From Thermoplasmata archaeon (GTDB lineage: Archaea > Thermoplasmatota > E2 > UBA202 > JdFR-43): a DNA stretch of 9,766 bases. Where the stretch lies: positions 1 to 9,766 of the forward strand of contig JAGHBD010000009.1 in assembly GCA_021161135.1 (NCBI GenBank). The letters are read 5' to 3'. Of this stretch, positions 1 to 7,686 are shown piece by piece; the stretch's first letter is position 1, and the number at the start of each line of letters is the position of its first letter. The translations under genes were made by a program, and so were the position numbers. The notes under the pieces were generated by a model. The model saw nothing but the letters and a program-made list of their open reading frames with translations. It ran no database searches and was not told the DNA's origin.

Positions 1-27
1 AGGTTGCGAGATGTGGCGATAAAATGA
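1..27 (+). CDS. C-terminal end of an upstream gene, probably TldD (partial)
   Basis: From base 1 the frame reads RLRDVAIK and then TGA, so the final eight codons of a gene enter the window. The stop overlaps the next gene's start in an ATGA junction, as expected for a translationally coupled pair. The tail RLRDVAIK closely resembles the tail of the downstream TldE-like protein (LIRDVRITTS), and TldD and TldE are paralogues that usually lie side by side. I therefore infer that this is tldD, the metallopeptidase subunit that carries the HExxxH zinc motif in this family. The motif itself would lie outside the window. The reading frame and overlap are seen directly; the identity is inference from eight residues and context. 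Confidence 0.6.
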   Translation, partial: RLRDVAIK

Positions 28-1292
28 TTGCCGCCCTTAAAAAATTCGATAAATATGTGGCAATAGAAAAAGAGGCGATAAGTAAGCAAATAAGAATATA
101 TAACAGCAGAGCAGGGGTTTTAAAAGAATGGAAAACAAAAGAGATGCATCTATATCTTTATAAGGATGGAAAACTCGCAACTCTTGTTGTTGAAAATCCT
201 GATGAGAGAAAATTAAAGAAGGCAATTGAAAAAGCAGAGAAAATGATAAAGATGCTTCCTTCAACACCTTTTGAACTTGGAGAAGGTGGCAATTATATAG
301 ATAGAAAATATTTTGATGAAAATGTCATAGATGATGAAAAATTACTTGATTTGGCGGAGGAAGCAATAAATGTATCGTTGCAACATGGGGAAGAGGTAGC
401 AGGCGTAATTTTCAGCGAACTCGAAAAGACAAAAATATATACTCCATTTGTCGAAGCTGAAGACAAAAATAGCATGATATATCTATCAATGCGAATTTTC
501 AATGAAATGGCATCTGGGCATGCGGTAAGCTGTTCCCGCAGGCATAATGGCATAGATATAAAAAGTGTAGAAAAGGCAGGTGAGATGGCTTCACAGAGCA
601 GGAATGCAAAAAGAGTAAGGGAGGGAAAATATGATGTTATTCTATCCCCGCTTGCCTTCGCCAACCTAATGCACTATTTTGCCCTTTTCTCATCTGCATT
701 TGCCGTTGATGCTGGCTATTCATTTCTTGCTGGGAAAATGGGGCAGCAGGTGGCGAGCGAGGAAATAAGCATTTATGACAGCGGGGTGACGGAGGATGGC
801 ATTTTTTCAGTAAAATTTGATGATGAGGGAGTGGCGACGGGAGAAACAGCGATTGTGGAGAAAGGAGTGCTTAAAAGTTATCTCCATAATAGCACGACAG
901 CCAAAATGCATGGGGTGGCGACAACAGCAAATGCTGGCATAATATCTCCACACCCATGGAATACCATCGTTAAGAAAGGCAGATATAATGTGGAGGAGAT
1001 AATTGAGGAAATTAAGGAGGGATTGCTTATAACGAATGTGTGGTATACACGTTTCCACAATTACAGGAGCGGGGATTTTTCGACAATTGCAAGGGATGCA
1101 GCATTTTATGTAAAGAATGGAGAGATAAAGGAGGCGGTAAAGGGGGCAAGAATAAGTGATAATATGGAAAGGATGCTAAAAAATATTGATGCATTATCGA
1201 AAGAGGTAAAGCAAATATACTGGTGGGAAGTTGAGAATCCTGTATTTACGCCGCACGCTTTAATCAGGGATGTAAGAATAACAACCTCGTGA
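24..1292 (+). CDS. TldE/PmbA-like protein of the TldD/PmbA family
   Basis: A 422-residue protein, close to the usual family length of about 430-450. Family features are visible in order: an N-terminal domain (about 1-190); a middle region at about 203-230 that aligns with where TldD carries its zinc HExxxH but has no such motif here (LMHYFALFSS); FDDEGVATG at 265-273 with the following GVLKSYLHNS; the GDFS motif at 350-353; and the tail ALIRDVRI at 412-419. The missing HExxxH points to the non-catalytic TldE/PmbA partner. In characterised systems TldD and TldE form a cytoplasmic heterodimer that cleaves unfolded or modified peptides. The start is fixed by the ATGA overlap with the gene upstream; no Shine-Dalgarno is obvious, so translation is probably coupled. 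The gene ends 6 bases from the convergent C25 protease gene. Confidence 0.9.
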   Translation: MIAALKKFDKYVAIEKEAISKQIRIYNSRAGVLKEWKTKEMHLYLYKDGKLATLVVENPDERKLKKAIEKAEKMIKMLPSTPFELGEGGNYIDRKYFDENVIDDEKLLDLAEEAINVSLQHGEEVAGVIFSELEKTKIYTPFVEAEDKNSMIYLSMRIFNEMASGHAVSCSRRHNGIDIKSVEKAGEMASQSRNAKRVREGKYDVILSPLAFANLMHYFALFSSAFAVDAGYSFLAGKMGQQVASEEISIYDSGVTEDGIFSVKFDDEGVATGETAIVEKGVLKSYLHNSTTAKMHGVATTANAGIISPHPWNTIVKKGRYNVEEIIEEIKEGLLITNVWYTRFHNYRSGDFSTIARDAAFYVKNGEIKEAVKGARISDNMERMLKNIDALSKEVKQIYWWEVENPVFTPHALIRDVRITTS

Positions 1293-1298
1293 AGAATA

Positions 1299-3179
1299 CT
1301 ATTCTGGATATCCTCCTATCATAAGCGATGGATCTCCAAGCAGTGCCCACTGTTCAACGATTTTTGTATCTATTCTATCCTCCATTGGTGGAAATGCATT
1401 GAGGTAGTAGGTTAAATCGGAGGCATGAACTTCTCCAAGTGTTTCTTTGCCATCTGCAACACTCTTGAAGAAGTGTATTTCCATGTATCTTCCTCTGCCA
1501 GTGAGACAGTCTTCGCCTGGTATGCCGTAGCCATAACCTGTGTTGGCGACTGTAGCTATGCTTCCGCCGCCTATCTTGCGGGCAAGCCACCATCCGAAGC
1601 ATTCTGGGCTCCATTCAGATTTGTAATAAATTGTTTTGAGGTGCTTAAGTTTGAGGAGGTTGAATACGCTAACATTAAATTGGTTGTTGTGGCATCCACC
1701 TATTATCGTTATCGGATACATGCCTTTATTCGAGAATTTATAGAATTGAAGTACATCGATTCCTATCCATGTTTCTTCGTCGTGTGGCGGGTGGTTTGCC
1801 CAGCTCATTGGATTTCCATGTCCAGAGAAATGCAAAAAGCCGCAACCCTCGCTTATGGCATCAATTATATCCTGCGCACTTGAAAGGTTACCTGTTGAAG
1901 TCCATACAAATCTCGCTTCATAGCCATTGAGTAAATCAAAAGCTGCCTTTGTTGCAAGCTCCCCCTCAAAATAAGGATCATCCTCACCCGGATAAGTATC
2001 GCCAGCTATACCAACGAATCTTTTCGCCCATTCGCTTCCATAAGCATTCAATTCATATTCAATAATTTTATCAACCATTATCTTTACTTCCCACACATTT
2101 CTGCACGCAAGGCGGCCAAGATAAACATCGGGATATAAATCCAGCATATCCTTGCCCCTCATGTGCCATTCTCCATAGATGCCGTTTCCGTTGCTGTCCC
2201 AGTCTTCAAAGACTATTTCGCCATCTTCATATTTATATATGTCAGCAAAGTATAAGTCGGAGAGGAATTTTGCTTCTCCTCCATCGTCAAGATAGGAGTA
2301 GCGAACTGGCATGAGCCATCTTTCTTTGAAAACTCCTCCCTGTCTTCCTCCAACAAGCATTACATATTCTATGCCCCACTCCTCGATAGCATTTTTAATG
2401 AAGTATTTTATCTTCTCGGCATCATCTCTTCCCTGCACAGCAAAATATTTTCCACCATATATTTCATCCAAGCCCACAATTATCGTTTTTATTCCATGCT
2501 GCTCTTTATGCTCCTTCAATGGCTGCAATTCATCCATCCATGAATCTGGGGCTATGATAAGCAAATCATATTCGTCCTTATTCAGCATGCTCTTTTCTGG
2601 CATCCGATAATTAATTTCTACTGTAATACTCGAAAGATATTCCACCTCATTTTTTGCTGGAGTATAGCGTAATGGATATACATGCAGAACGAGATATATT
2701 ACATGTTCCTTGCCATCTATCCCCGCCCCAATATGATAAGAAATCCAGTTCGATGGATATGGTTTCTCAAGAGAATATATCTTTCCTTCAATTCTTTCAC
2801 CAAGTGAATCTGGAGCAACCGATGGAGCTGGAATTATTTTGCCATCTATCTTATCTTTTACACTTTCAACATTTTTAATTTCAATCCCCTCTATTTTTGT
2901 TCCAAATGGCAGTTTGATAACTTCCACCTTATAGGGGAGCATTGGATATCCTTCTCTCACTATATAATTGAAATTGTCTCCACAATCAATTCTCACATAC
3001 TCTCCTTTTCTTACAAATTCCACATCATTTTCATTGAAATTGAAGGTAAAGGTCATCACATCTTCATCGGAACCATTAACATTAATTTCAGGCGGCACTT
3101 CTACGCCTGCAAAAACACCAGCAAAAAGCAATACTAAAACGATTCCCAGTCCTTTGATACCATGCCTCACCAATCTCAT
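1299..3179 (-). CDS. Secreted C25 (gingipain-family) cysteine protease
   Basis: A 626-residue protein. A basic start (MRLVRHGIKG) and a hydrophobic segment at about 10-25 form a signal peptide. Residues about 27-200 are a beta-rich propeptide-like region. From about 203 (DEYDLLIIAPDSW) the caspase-like C25 domain runs to the end. The catalytic dyad is visible: His454 in FSGHGNP and Cys496 in IIGGCHNNQ. Residues 326-337 (DWDSNGNGIYGE) have the spacing of an EF-hand-type calcium loop. The protein stops right after the typical closing LLGDPSLM (613-620), with no Ig-like domains, sorting signal or membrane anchor, so it is probably released. Cleavage specificity cannot be read from the sequence. 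The gene has its own TATA box and probably a leaderless mRNA. It lies 52 bases downstream of the ABC operon on the same strand and ends 6 bases from tldE. Confidence 0.9.
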   Translation of the reverse strand: MRLVRHGIKGLGIVLVLLFAGVFAGVEVPPEINVNGSDEDVMTFTFNFNENDVEFVRKGEYVRIDCGDNFNYIVREGYPMLPYKVEVIKLPFGTKIEGIEIKNVESVKDKIDGKIIPAPSVAPDSLGERIEGKIYSLEKPYPSNWISYHIGAGIDGKEHVIYLVLHVYPLRYTPAKNEVEYLSSITVEINYRMPEKSMLNKDEYDLLIIAPDSWMDELQPLKEHKEQHGIKTIIVGLDEIYGGKYFAVQGRDDAEKIKYFIKNAIEEWGIEYVMLVGGRQGGVFKERWLMPVRYSYLDDGGEAKFLSDLYFADIYKYEDGEIVFEDWDSNGNGIYGEWHMRGKDMLDLYPDVYLGRLACRNVWEVKIMVDKIIEYELNAYGSEWAKRFVGIAGDTYPGEDDPYFEGELATKAAFDLLNGYEARFVWTSTGNLSSAQDIIDAISEGCGFLHFSGHGNPMSWANHPPHDEETWIGIDVLQFYKFSNKGMYPITIIGGCHNNQFNVSVFNLLKLKHLKTIYYKSEWSPECFGWWLARKIGGGSIATVANTGYGYGIPGEDCLTGRGRYMEIHFFKSVADGKETLGEVHASDLTYYLNAFPPMEDRIDTKIVEQWALLGDPSLMIGGYPE

Positions 3180-3200
3180 GACTTGTAATTGGATATCGAT

Positions 3201-3210
3201 TTTTATAAGT
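3201..3210 (-). promoter_or_regulatory. TATA box of the C25 protease gene
   Basis: On the minus strand this reads ACTTATAAAA, centred about 25 bases before the ATG at 3179. Transcription would start at or next to the start codon, giving a leaderless mRNA. It sits between the ABC ATPase stop (3232) and the protease start, so the protease need not depend on the ABC operon. No Shine-Dalgarno precedes the ATG. Confidence 0.65.
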
Positions 3211-3231
3211 TTGGACTCGTTATATGACTGT

Positions 3232-4158
3232 TCAATCCCTCAATCTTTTTCCTGTGAGGACAATAAAAACGTCTTCCAGTGTTGGCTCAACTGTAGCAAT
3301 GGATTTTATATTCCTGTCAGATATATTTCTTATTATATCAAGGAGAAGACCTTTCCTATCCTCAACTATTATTTTTATTATGCCATCCTCATCACTTATC
3401 TGCTTTACTCCATCCACACTTTTTATAGCTTCAATCACCCCCTCATCATAATCCATCTCAATCTGGAGTATCTTTTCCCTCTCCATCATGTTTTTGAGCT
3501 TTGCTGGAGTATCGAGAGCAATTATCTTGCCGTTGTCCATTATTGCCACTCTATCGCATAGATAGTCAGCCTCTTCCATATAATGGGTTGTGAGAAAAAT
3601 TGTGGTGCCCTCATTATTTATCTCTCTTATAAATTCCCATATATGTCTCCTTGCCTGCGGATCCAAGCCTGTAGTTGGCTCATCCAAGAAAAGAATTTTA
3701 GGCTTATGAATCAAAGCTATTATAAGGCTCAGACGCTGTTTCATTCCGCCAGAAAAATTTTTCACCAGTTCATCTTTTCTGTGAAACAAGCCCATTGCCT
3801 CCAGCAATTCTTTTCCCCTTTTCTTTATCTCTCTAACTGGCAAATCATAGAGCATTCCGTAAAATAAAATGTTTTGCTCCGCCGTTAAAAGTTCATTCAA
3901 GCTGGTTTCCTGGGGCATGATTCCTATTATTCTTCTTATCTTGCTGCAATCTTTATTCACATCATATCCAAATATTTTTGCTGTTCCTTCAGTTGATTTA
4001 ATCTGACAGGTGAGTATTCTCACTGTTGTTGTTTTTCCTGCTCCGTTGGGGCCAAGTAATGCAAAGATTTCTCCTTCCTCGACGCTGAAAGAAATGCCAT
4101 CAACAGCGACAATACCATCATATTCCTTCCTTAAATTTTCAATGGATATTGCATTCAT
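3232..4158 (-). CDS. ABC-2 type transporter ATP-binding protein
   Basis: A 308-residue ATPase of the DrrA/CcmA-like group that powers ABC-2 exporters. All nucleotide-binding motifs are intact: Walker A GPNGAGKTT (36-44), Q-loop Gln83, signature FSGGMKQ (135-141), Walker B ILFLDE (155-160), D-loop GLD (164-166) and switch His192. A C-terminal extension (about 228-303) ending in PTLEDVFIVLTG is typical of this subfamily. The start overlaps the permease stop in an ATGA and has a strong Shine-Dalgarno 7 bases upstream, so this is the second gene of a permease-ATPase operon. It acts at the inner face of the membrane as a dimer with the permease. The substrate is not evident. These systems commonly export lipids, drugs or other hydrophobic compounds. 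Confidence 0.95.
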   Translation of the reverse strand: MNAISIENLRKEYDGIVAVDGISFSVEEGEIFALLGPNGAGKTTTVRILTCQIKSTEGTAKIFGYDVNKDCSKIRRIIGIMPQETSLNELLTAEQNILFYGMLYDLPVREIKKRGKELLEAMGLFHRKDELVKNFSGGMKQRLSLIIALIHKPKILFLDEPTTGLDPQARRHIWEFIREINNEGTTIFLTTHYMEEADYLCDRVAIMDNGKIIALDTPAKLKNMMEREKILQIEMDYDEGVIEAIKSVDGVKQISDEDGIIKIIVEDRKGLLLDIIRNISDRNIKSIATVEPTLEDVFIVLTGKRLRD

Positions 4159-5333
4159 TCTTCTTCCCTCCTCATAAGCAGAGCCACACCAATGATGAAT
4201 ATTAGGATTGCAAATGTTAGAGAGACGAAAAATGGTACAGCTATATCGCCAAATTCTCCTCCTCTTAAAATTACTTCTCTCATCGCCTCATTTATATATG
4301 TCAATGGAAAAAATCTGGAAACATAATACATCCACCCCTGTGTTATCGGAAAGAAAATGCCCGAGAGAAACATCATAGGAAAGTTTATGAGCATTCCAAG
4401 CTGAGACGCCTCTTCAGCTGTTTTTGCAATACTTGATATTGTTAATCCGATGCCTATCATACATAACATTCCTACGATTATCACCGCCGCCAGCAACCAT
4501 ATCTCCCCTGCTATAGTTATTTTAAAGGCGAGGACAGCAATAAGCAAAAGAATGACTATCTGGATGCCCGTAATTATTACATAACCAATGGATTCTCCAG
4601 CAATTACTGAAATTCTGGATACCGGCGATGACAATATACGCTGCCTCACACCACGAACCCTATCCTCGACAAGAGACGAAGCTACACCTGTAACTCCAGT
4701 CCACATAATTGTCATGCTTATTAATCCCGGCACCAGAAAATCGATGTACTTCAACTCTTTCTTAACAGGGGAATAGCCGACTAAAGATAAATTTATGGGG
4801 CGAGCGATGCTTTCCATGTATTTTATCTCTTCCTCAGTGAGATTTCCGTATTCTTTTGCCATCTCTATTTTCTTTTCTGCAATTTCCTGACTAAATGCAT
4901 CAATTATACCTCCTATAGTGCCAATTGCAATGCTCCTCGTGTTTATATCTGCCGATTCATCATAAAAAACTGTTATTTTTGCTGTTGAAAAAATAACCTG
5001 CGAGAAGTTTTCAGGAATAAAAAGCACAGCAAGAAAATCCTCATTTTCGATCAGCTCTTTCGCCAATTCTTCCATACTCTCATTGCCAGGGCTTTTAACG
5101 GCAACATCTATACCCTCATATTCCTGAAAAATTGAGATGAGCAAAGATGTCATGTCATCGCTACTCTCTGTCACAATAGCCATTTTAAATGAGATGGCAT
5201 AGTTTTCCCCGCCGAAAACGCTCCCAAATATAATCATGAAAATCAGAGGATACAAAATCAGAAAAGCCAGCAATTTCTTCTGGTGCCATATCTCCGCAAG
5301 GCGGCGCCATGAGATTACGAGGGCTTTTTTCAT
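4155..5333 (-). CDS. ABC-2 type transporter permease
   Basis: A 392-residue membrane protein with the ABC2_membrane_3-like plan. A cytoplasmic N-terminus with basic residues (KKALVISWRRLAEIWHQKK) leads into TM1 (about 21-40). A large, probably extracellular, domain follows (about 45-195). Five more hydrophobic segments lie near 198-220, 247-270, 278-302, 312-331 and 366-387, and the tail is short and charged (RREEE). The stretch EDRVRGVRQRILSSPVSR (224-240) after TM2 is the usual cytoplasmic coupling region, and FLSGIFFPI (322-330) is typical of the family. It forms the transmembrane pore for the ATPase encoded directly downstream. Because both TM halves cannot be in one copy, a homodimer is expected. 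It is first in the operon, with a TATA box about 26 bases before the ATG. Substrate unknown. Confidence 0.92.
   Translation of the reverse strand: MKKALVISWRRLAEIWHQKKLLAFLILYPLIFMIIFGSVFGGENYAISFKMAIVTESSDDMTSLLISIFQEYEGIDVAVKSPGNESMEELAKELIENEDFLAVLFIPENFSQVIFSTAKITVFYDESADINTRSIAIGTIGGIIDAFSQEIAEKKIEMAKEYGNLTEEEIKYMESIARPINLSLVGYSPVKKELKYIDFLVPGLISMTIMWTGVTGVASSLVEDRVRGVRQRILSSPVSRISVIAGESIGYVIITGIQIVILLLIAVLAFKITIAGEIWLLAAVIIVGMLCMIGIGLTISSIAKTAEEASQLGMLINFPMMFLSGIFFPITQGWMYYVSRFFPLTYINEAMREVILRGGEFGDIAVPFFVSLTFAILIFIIGVALLMRREEE
4166..4173 (-). promoter_or_regulatory. Strong Shine-Dalgarno for the ABC ATPase gene
   Basis: The minus strand reads GAGGAGGG, ending 7 bases before the ATG at 4158. 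It lies within the last Arg-Arg-Glu codons of the permease gene. It sets the ATPase start and contrasts with the first genes of the transcripts here, which lack such a site and appear leaderless. Confidence 0.8.
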
Positions 5334-5353
5334 CTACAAGGAAAGAAGGCATG

Positions 5354-5364
5354 TTATTTATAAT
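5354..5364 (-). promoter_or_regulatory. TATA box of the ABC transporter operon
   Basis: The minus strand reads ATTATAAATAA, centred about 26 bases before the permease ATG at 5333, so the transcript is probably leaderless. It shares the 90-base divergent intergenic region (5334-5423) with the aminotransferase promoter. I see no clear operator palindrome between them. Confidence 0.65.
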
Positions 5365-5394
5365 TTGATAAATTTGGTGGCGACGAGTAAAAAA

Positions 5395-5406
5395 AATTAT
5401 ATGGCA
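5395..5406 (+). promoter_or_regulatory. TATA box of the aminotransferase gene
   Basis: AATTATATGGCA, with the TATA core at 5397-5402, is centred about 24 bases before the ATG at 5424. This predicts a leaderless mRNA. The core and the following GGCA match the promoter of the small four-cysteine gene at 9230-9239 exactly over ten bases. Confidence 0.6.
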
Positions 5407-5423
5407 TATTTTCATATCCTGCC

Positions 5424-6665
5424 ATGGAATTATCGGAGCTAATAAAAGAGATGGTTGCCACTCCCTCGCCTATCCGCCAGATAATGAAAATGGCGAGCAG
5501 GCAGAACATAATAAACATGGGATTAAACCCTGATGAGATTATTTCATATGGTGGTGGATGGGTTGGGCATCATCCGCCAGAAGAGCTTAGGGAAGCATAT
5601 GAGGAAATTTGCAGAGATGCTGAAAAATTCCATGATGCTGGAAAATATAGCCCTACACTGGGTTTTGATGAATGTAGGGAGGCAATAGCAGAAATGGAAA
5701 AGGAGCTTTTTGGAGTGAAGCTTGGTATTGAAAATATAATAGTTGGTCAGTCATCAACTCAACTCACACATGATCTGTTCATAACTTTAGCCAATCCTGG
5801 AGATAAAATCCTGCTGTTCGATCCCACTTATGCCAACTATCCGGGACAGATAAAAATGGCTTTGCGAGATGCAAAAATTGTGAGGCAACGTGTTTTGGAT
5901 GTGGAAAGATGGGAATATAAAAGCGAGGAGGAAATGGCAGAAGATTTCAAGGAAATTTATGAGAGGGAGAAACCAAAAATAGTTCTTTTCCCTTCACCAG
6001 ATAACCCCTCATCGCAGGTATTTGGTGATAAATTCGTGAAAACCATAGCAGATATATGTTACGAAGGCAACTCCTTCATGATCATTGACTATGCCTACAA
6101 AACGCAGTGCTTCATCACCCCTCCCTCCTACTTTTCCTGGAGTCCATCCGATTATCCAAACATGATTGCGGTGCACAGCAATTCCAAATGGGGGCGGGGG
6201 TTAGGCAGGCGCTTAGGCTGGGTGGATGCAAGCCCTGATGTAATAGATGCCATGGAAAGGGTGCAGCAGTGCAGCATTTTGTGCCCAGACACCATGCATC
6301 AGTTTGCATTTCTTGCATATGTAAAGAGGGCGTTGCAGGATGGGAGCTTAAAGAGATATCTTGAAGAGGTGAAGGAGGGCTATAGGAAGGCAGCAAAGCT
6401 CACTATTGAGGCAATAAAGGAATATCTTGATATGCCATGTCTTGTGCCCCAGGGTGGATTGTATACATTGATGAAAGTTGGAGAGGACTCAGATGAGTTT
6501 GTGAAGAGAGTGCTTAAAAACACGGGGGTTCTTTTCATTCCTGGCAAGGGATTTGGTGAGAGTTTAAAGGAAGCAGTGAGAATAAGTTATGGTCCTCATG
6601 TGGAAAATATCGATGTTATAAAAGAGGGTTTTAAGAGGGTTGCAGAGTATCTCGGCAAAAGCTAA
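5424..6665 (+). CDS. PLP-dependent class I/II aminotransferase
   Basis: A 413-residue fold-type I PLP enzyme of normal family length. The cofactor site is readable: Gly-Gln-Ser-Ser-Thr (108-112) for the phosphate region, Tyr136 in DPTYANYP, Asn194 in SPDNPSS, Asp222 and Tyr225 in IDYAYK, the Schiff-base lysine Lys255 in HSNSKWGRG, and Arg263 just after it. Arg386 in AVRISYG is the expected binder of the substrate carboxylate. Two motifs depart from the common forms. The usual NPTG is NPSSQ, and the N-terminal substrate loop is SYGGGWVGHHPPEEL (41-55) rather than the common GxPxFxTP form. It moves an amino group between an amino acid and a 2-oxo acid in the cytoplasm. The substrate cannot be assigned. 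The stop overlaps the convergent PhzF stop. Confidence 0.92.
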   Translation: MELSELIKEMVATPSPIRQIMKMASRQNIINMGLNPDEIISYGGGWVGHHPPEELREAYEEICRDAEKFHDAGKYSPTLGFDECREAIAEMEKELFGVKLGIENIIVGQSSTQLTHDLFITLANPGDKILLFDPTYANYPGQIKMALRDAKIVRQRVLDVERWEYKSEEEMAEDFKEIYEREKPKIVLFPSPDNPSSQVFGDKFVKTIADICYEGNSFMIIDYAYKTQCFITPPSYFSWSPSDYPNMIAVHSNSKWGRGLGRRLGWVDASPDVIDAMERVQQCSILCPDTMHQFAFLAYVKRALQDGSLKRYLEEVKEGYRKAAKLTIEAIKEYLDMPCLVPQGGLYTLMKVGEDSDEFVKRVLKNTGVLFIPGKGFGESLKEAVRISYGPHVENIDVIKEGFKRVAEYLGKS

Positions 6666-7504
6666 TCGGTGATTCTTCCTTTCATTACAATGCAGGCATT
6701 TCCTCCAACCTTTATTCTATCATTCACTTCAACATATACAATTCCATCTCTTCCAATCTCACAACCTTGCTCCGCCTTGTAACATCTACTTTTGAGTAAA
6801 TCGTGCTTTTTTAGATATGCAGCACATGCTCCATTTGCAGTGCCTGTAACTGGATCCTCATTTATGCCGTATAGAGGAGCAAAGCATCTGGCGTGTATGA
6901 AACAGTCCCGCCTTACGGTTTCGAAAGTAAAGGGAAAGAAGGCACCTACGCCTTCAGCAAGACATATTTCCTTTATTCTTTCAAAATCTGGTTGCATTTT
7001 TTTCATTGCATCAAGTGTTTTTATTGGTATATTGAGGGAGAAAAGTCCAGTTGAGGATGCTTCTATGGGCAAATCAGCAATATCCCGCCCATCTATGCCT
7101 AGAGATTTTGCTATTTCTTCCTTTTTCGTGTGTATTTCCTTAAAAACTGGTTTCATCTGCTCCATGTAAATCTTGCCTTCCTTTATTTCAATTCCAATTA
7201 TTCCTGCCTTTGTTTCCACTTTAAAGTATCCATCCCTTATCAATCCTTCACTCATCATTACATGGAAAGTTGCGATGGTTGCATGCCCGCATAAATCCAC
7301 TTCTTTTAGCGGAGAAAAATATCTAAGTTTGTAATCGGCTCTTTCGCTTTTAAAAACAAAGGCTGTTTCAGAGCATTGTAGTTCGCTTGCTATTCTCTGC
7401 ATTTCTTCATTGCTCAGAGCATCTGCATTTAAAACCACGCCTGCAGGATTACCCTTCAGCGGGCTTGTCGTAAAGGAGGCAACGATATAAAATGGGAGTG
7501 CCAT
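6662..7504 (-). CDS. PhzF-family isomerase/epimerase-like protein
   Basis: A 280-residue protein of the PhzF family (diaminopimelate-epimerase-like fold, two similar halves). Diagnostic motifs are present: GNPAGVV (18-24) near the N-terminus, the catalytic Glu46 in CSETAF, EVDLCGHATIA (68-78) and DPVTGTANGA (217-226). PhzF itself isomerises a phenazine precursor in bacteria, but most archaeal and bacterial members have no established substrate, and nothing here suggests phenazine synthesis. The enzyme is cytoplasmic, with no signal peptide. Its stop (TAG, 6662-6664) overlaps the aminotransferase stop (TAA, 6663-6665) on the other strand. The ATG at 7504 is supported by a TATA-like box about 22 bases upstream, which overlaps the end of a small ORF. 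Confidence 0.92.
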   Translation of the reverse strand: MALPFYIVASFTTSPLKGNPAGVVLNADALSNEEMQRIASELQCSETAFVFKSERADYKLRYFSPLKEVDLCGHATIATFHVMMSEGLIRDGYFKVETKAGIIGIEIKEGKIYMEQMKPVFKEIHTKKEEIAKSLGIDGRDIADLPIEASSTGLFSLNIPIKTLDAMKKMQPDFERIKEICLAEGVGAFFPFTFETVRRDCFIHARCFAPLYGINEDPVTGTANGACAAYLKKHDLLKSRCYKAEQGCEIGRDGIVYVEVNDRIKVGGNACIVMKGRITD

Positions 7505-7521
7505 AATTTTATGAAAACATG

Positions 7522-7529
7522 TTTTAAAT
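7522..7529 (-). promoter_or_regulatory. TATA-like box of the phzF-family gene
   Basis: The minus strand reads ATTTAAAA, centred about 22 bases before the ATG at 7504. It overlaps the stop codon (7524-7526) of the small upstream ORF, so the two signals share bases. It is weaker than the other TATA boxes here. Confidence 0.45.
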
Positions 7530-7685
7530 CTTTTCTCCTTTCACGCTGGCATATCTTATCCTTATTAACTCTCTCAACTTTGCAGCATTTTCAAACCACT
7601 GAAGTTCATCCCATATCTTATATGGAATCCATATTTTGCTGCCCACATTTATTATGACAGGAAGGCTTAAAAAACTTTGCAGCAT
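7524..7685 (-). CDS. Small hypothetical protein downstream of the glycosidase
   Basis: I do not recognise this gene. The frame is open for 53 codons from ATG at 7685 and stops at 7524-7526. It begins one base after the glycosidase stop (TAG-C-ATG), so it could be translated by re-initiation. Alternatively it could start at the GTG at 7644-7646 (40 residues), which has a TATA-like TTTTTTAAG about 24 bases upstream. The last ~38 residues look protein-like: a short hydrophobic strand (KIWIP), then helical, charged stretches (YKIWDELQWF, then AAKLRELIRIRYASVKGEKI). A strand-helix-helix order is compatible with a ribbon-helix-helix DNA-binding fold, but that is speculation. The codons ATA, AGA and AAA match neighbouring genes. 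It fills most of the 182-base gap between the glycosidase and phzF genes. Confidence 0.4.
   Translation of the reverse strand: MLQSFLSLPVIINVGSKIWIPYKIWDELQWFENAAKLRELIRIRYASVKGEKI
7667..7675 (-). promoter_or_regulatory. Possible TATA box for the GTG start of the small ORF
   Basis: The minus strand reads TTTTTTAAG, about 24 bases before the GTG at 7646. This would give a leaderless transcript of a 40-residue protein. The T-run could equally act as a U-rich terminator for the glycosidase gene, which ends at 7687. Confidence 0.3.
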
Positions 7686-7686
7686 G

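Noticed and set aside
626..720. Loss of the HExxxH zinc motif as a sign of decay in the TldD-family gene
   Set aside because: The TldE/PmbA partner normally lacks this motif. The rest of the protein is intact and a likely TldD lies directly upstream.
1425..1883. A 152-codon plus-strand ORF within the C25 gene
   Set aside because: It is antisense to the catalytic region of a clear C25 protease, and its translation looks like the shadow of the gene.
2968..3561. A 197-codon plus-strand ORF across the C25/ABC junction
   Set aside because: It is antisense to two well-supported genes and to the C25 promoter; its Ser/Leu/Phe-rich content is typical of shadow frames.
1..5333. A peptide-maturation system: TldD/TldE pair plus protease plus ABC exporter
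   Set aside because: TldD/TldE can mature modified peptides in some bacteria, but I see no precursor peptide. The protease and exporter have separate promoters on the opposite strand, and TldD/TldE are common housekeeping genes in archaea.
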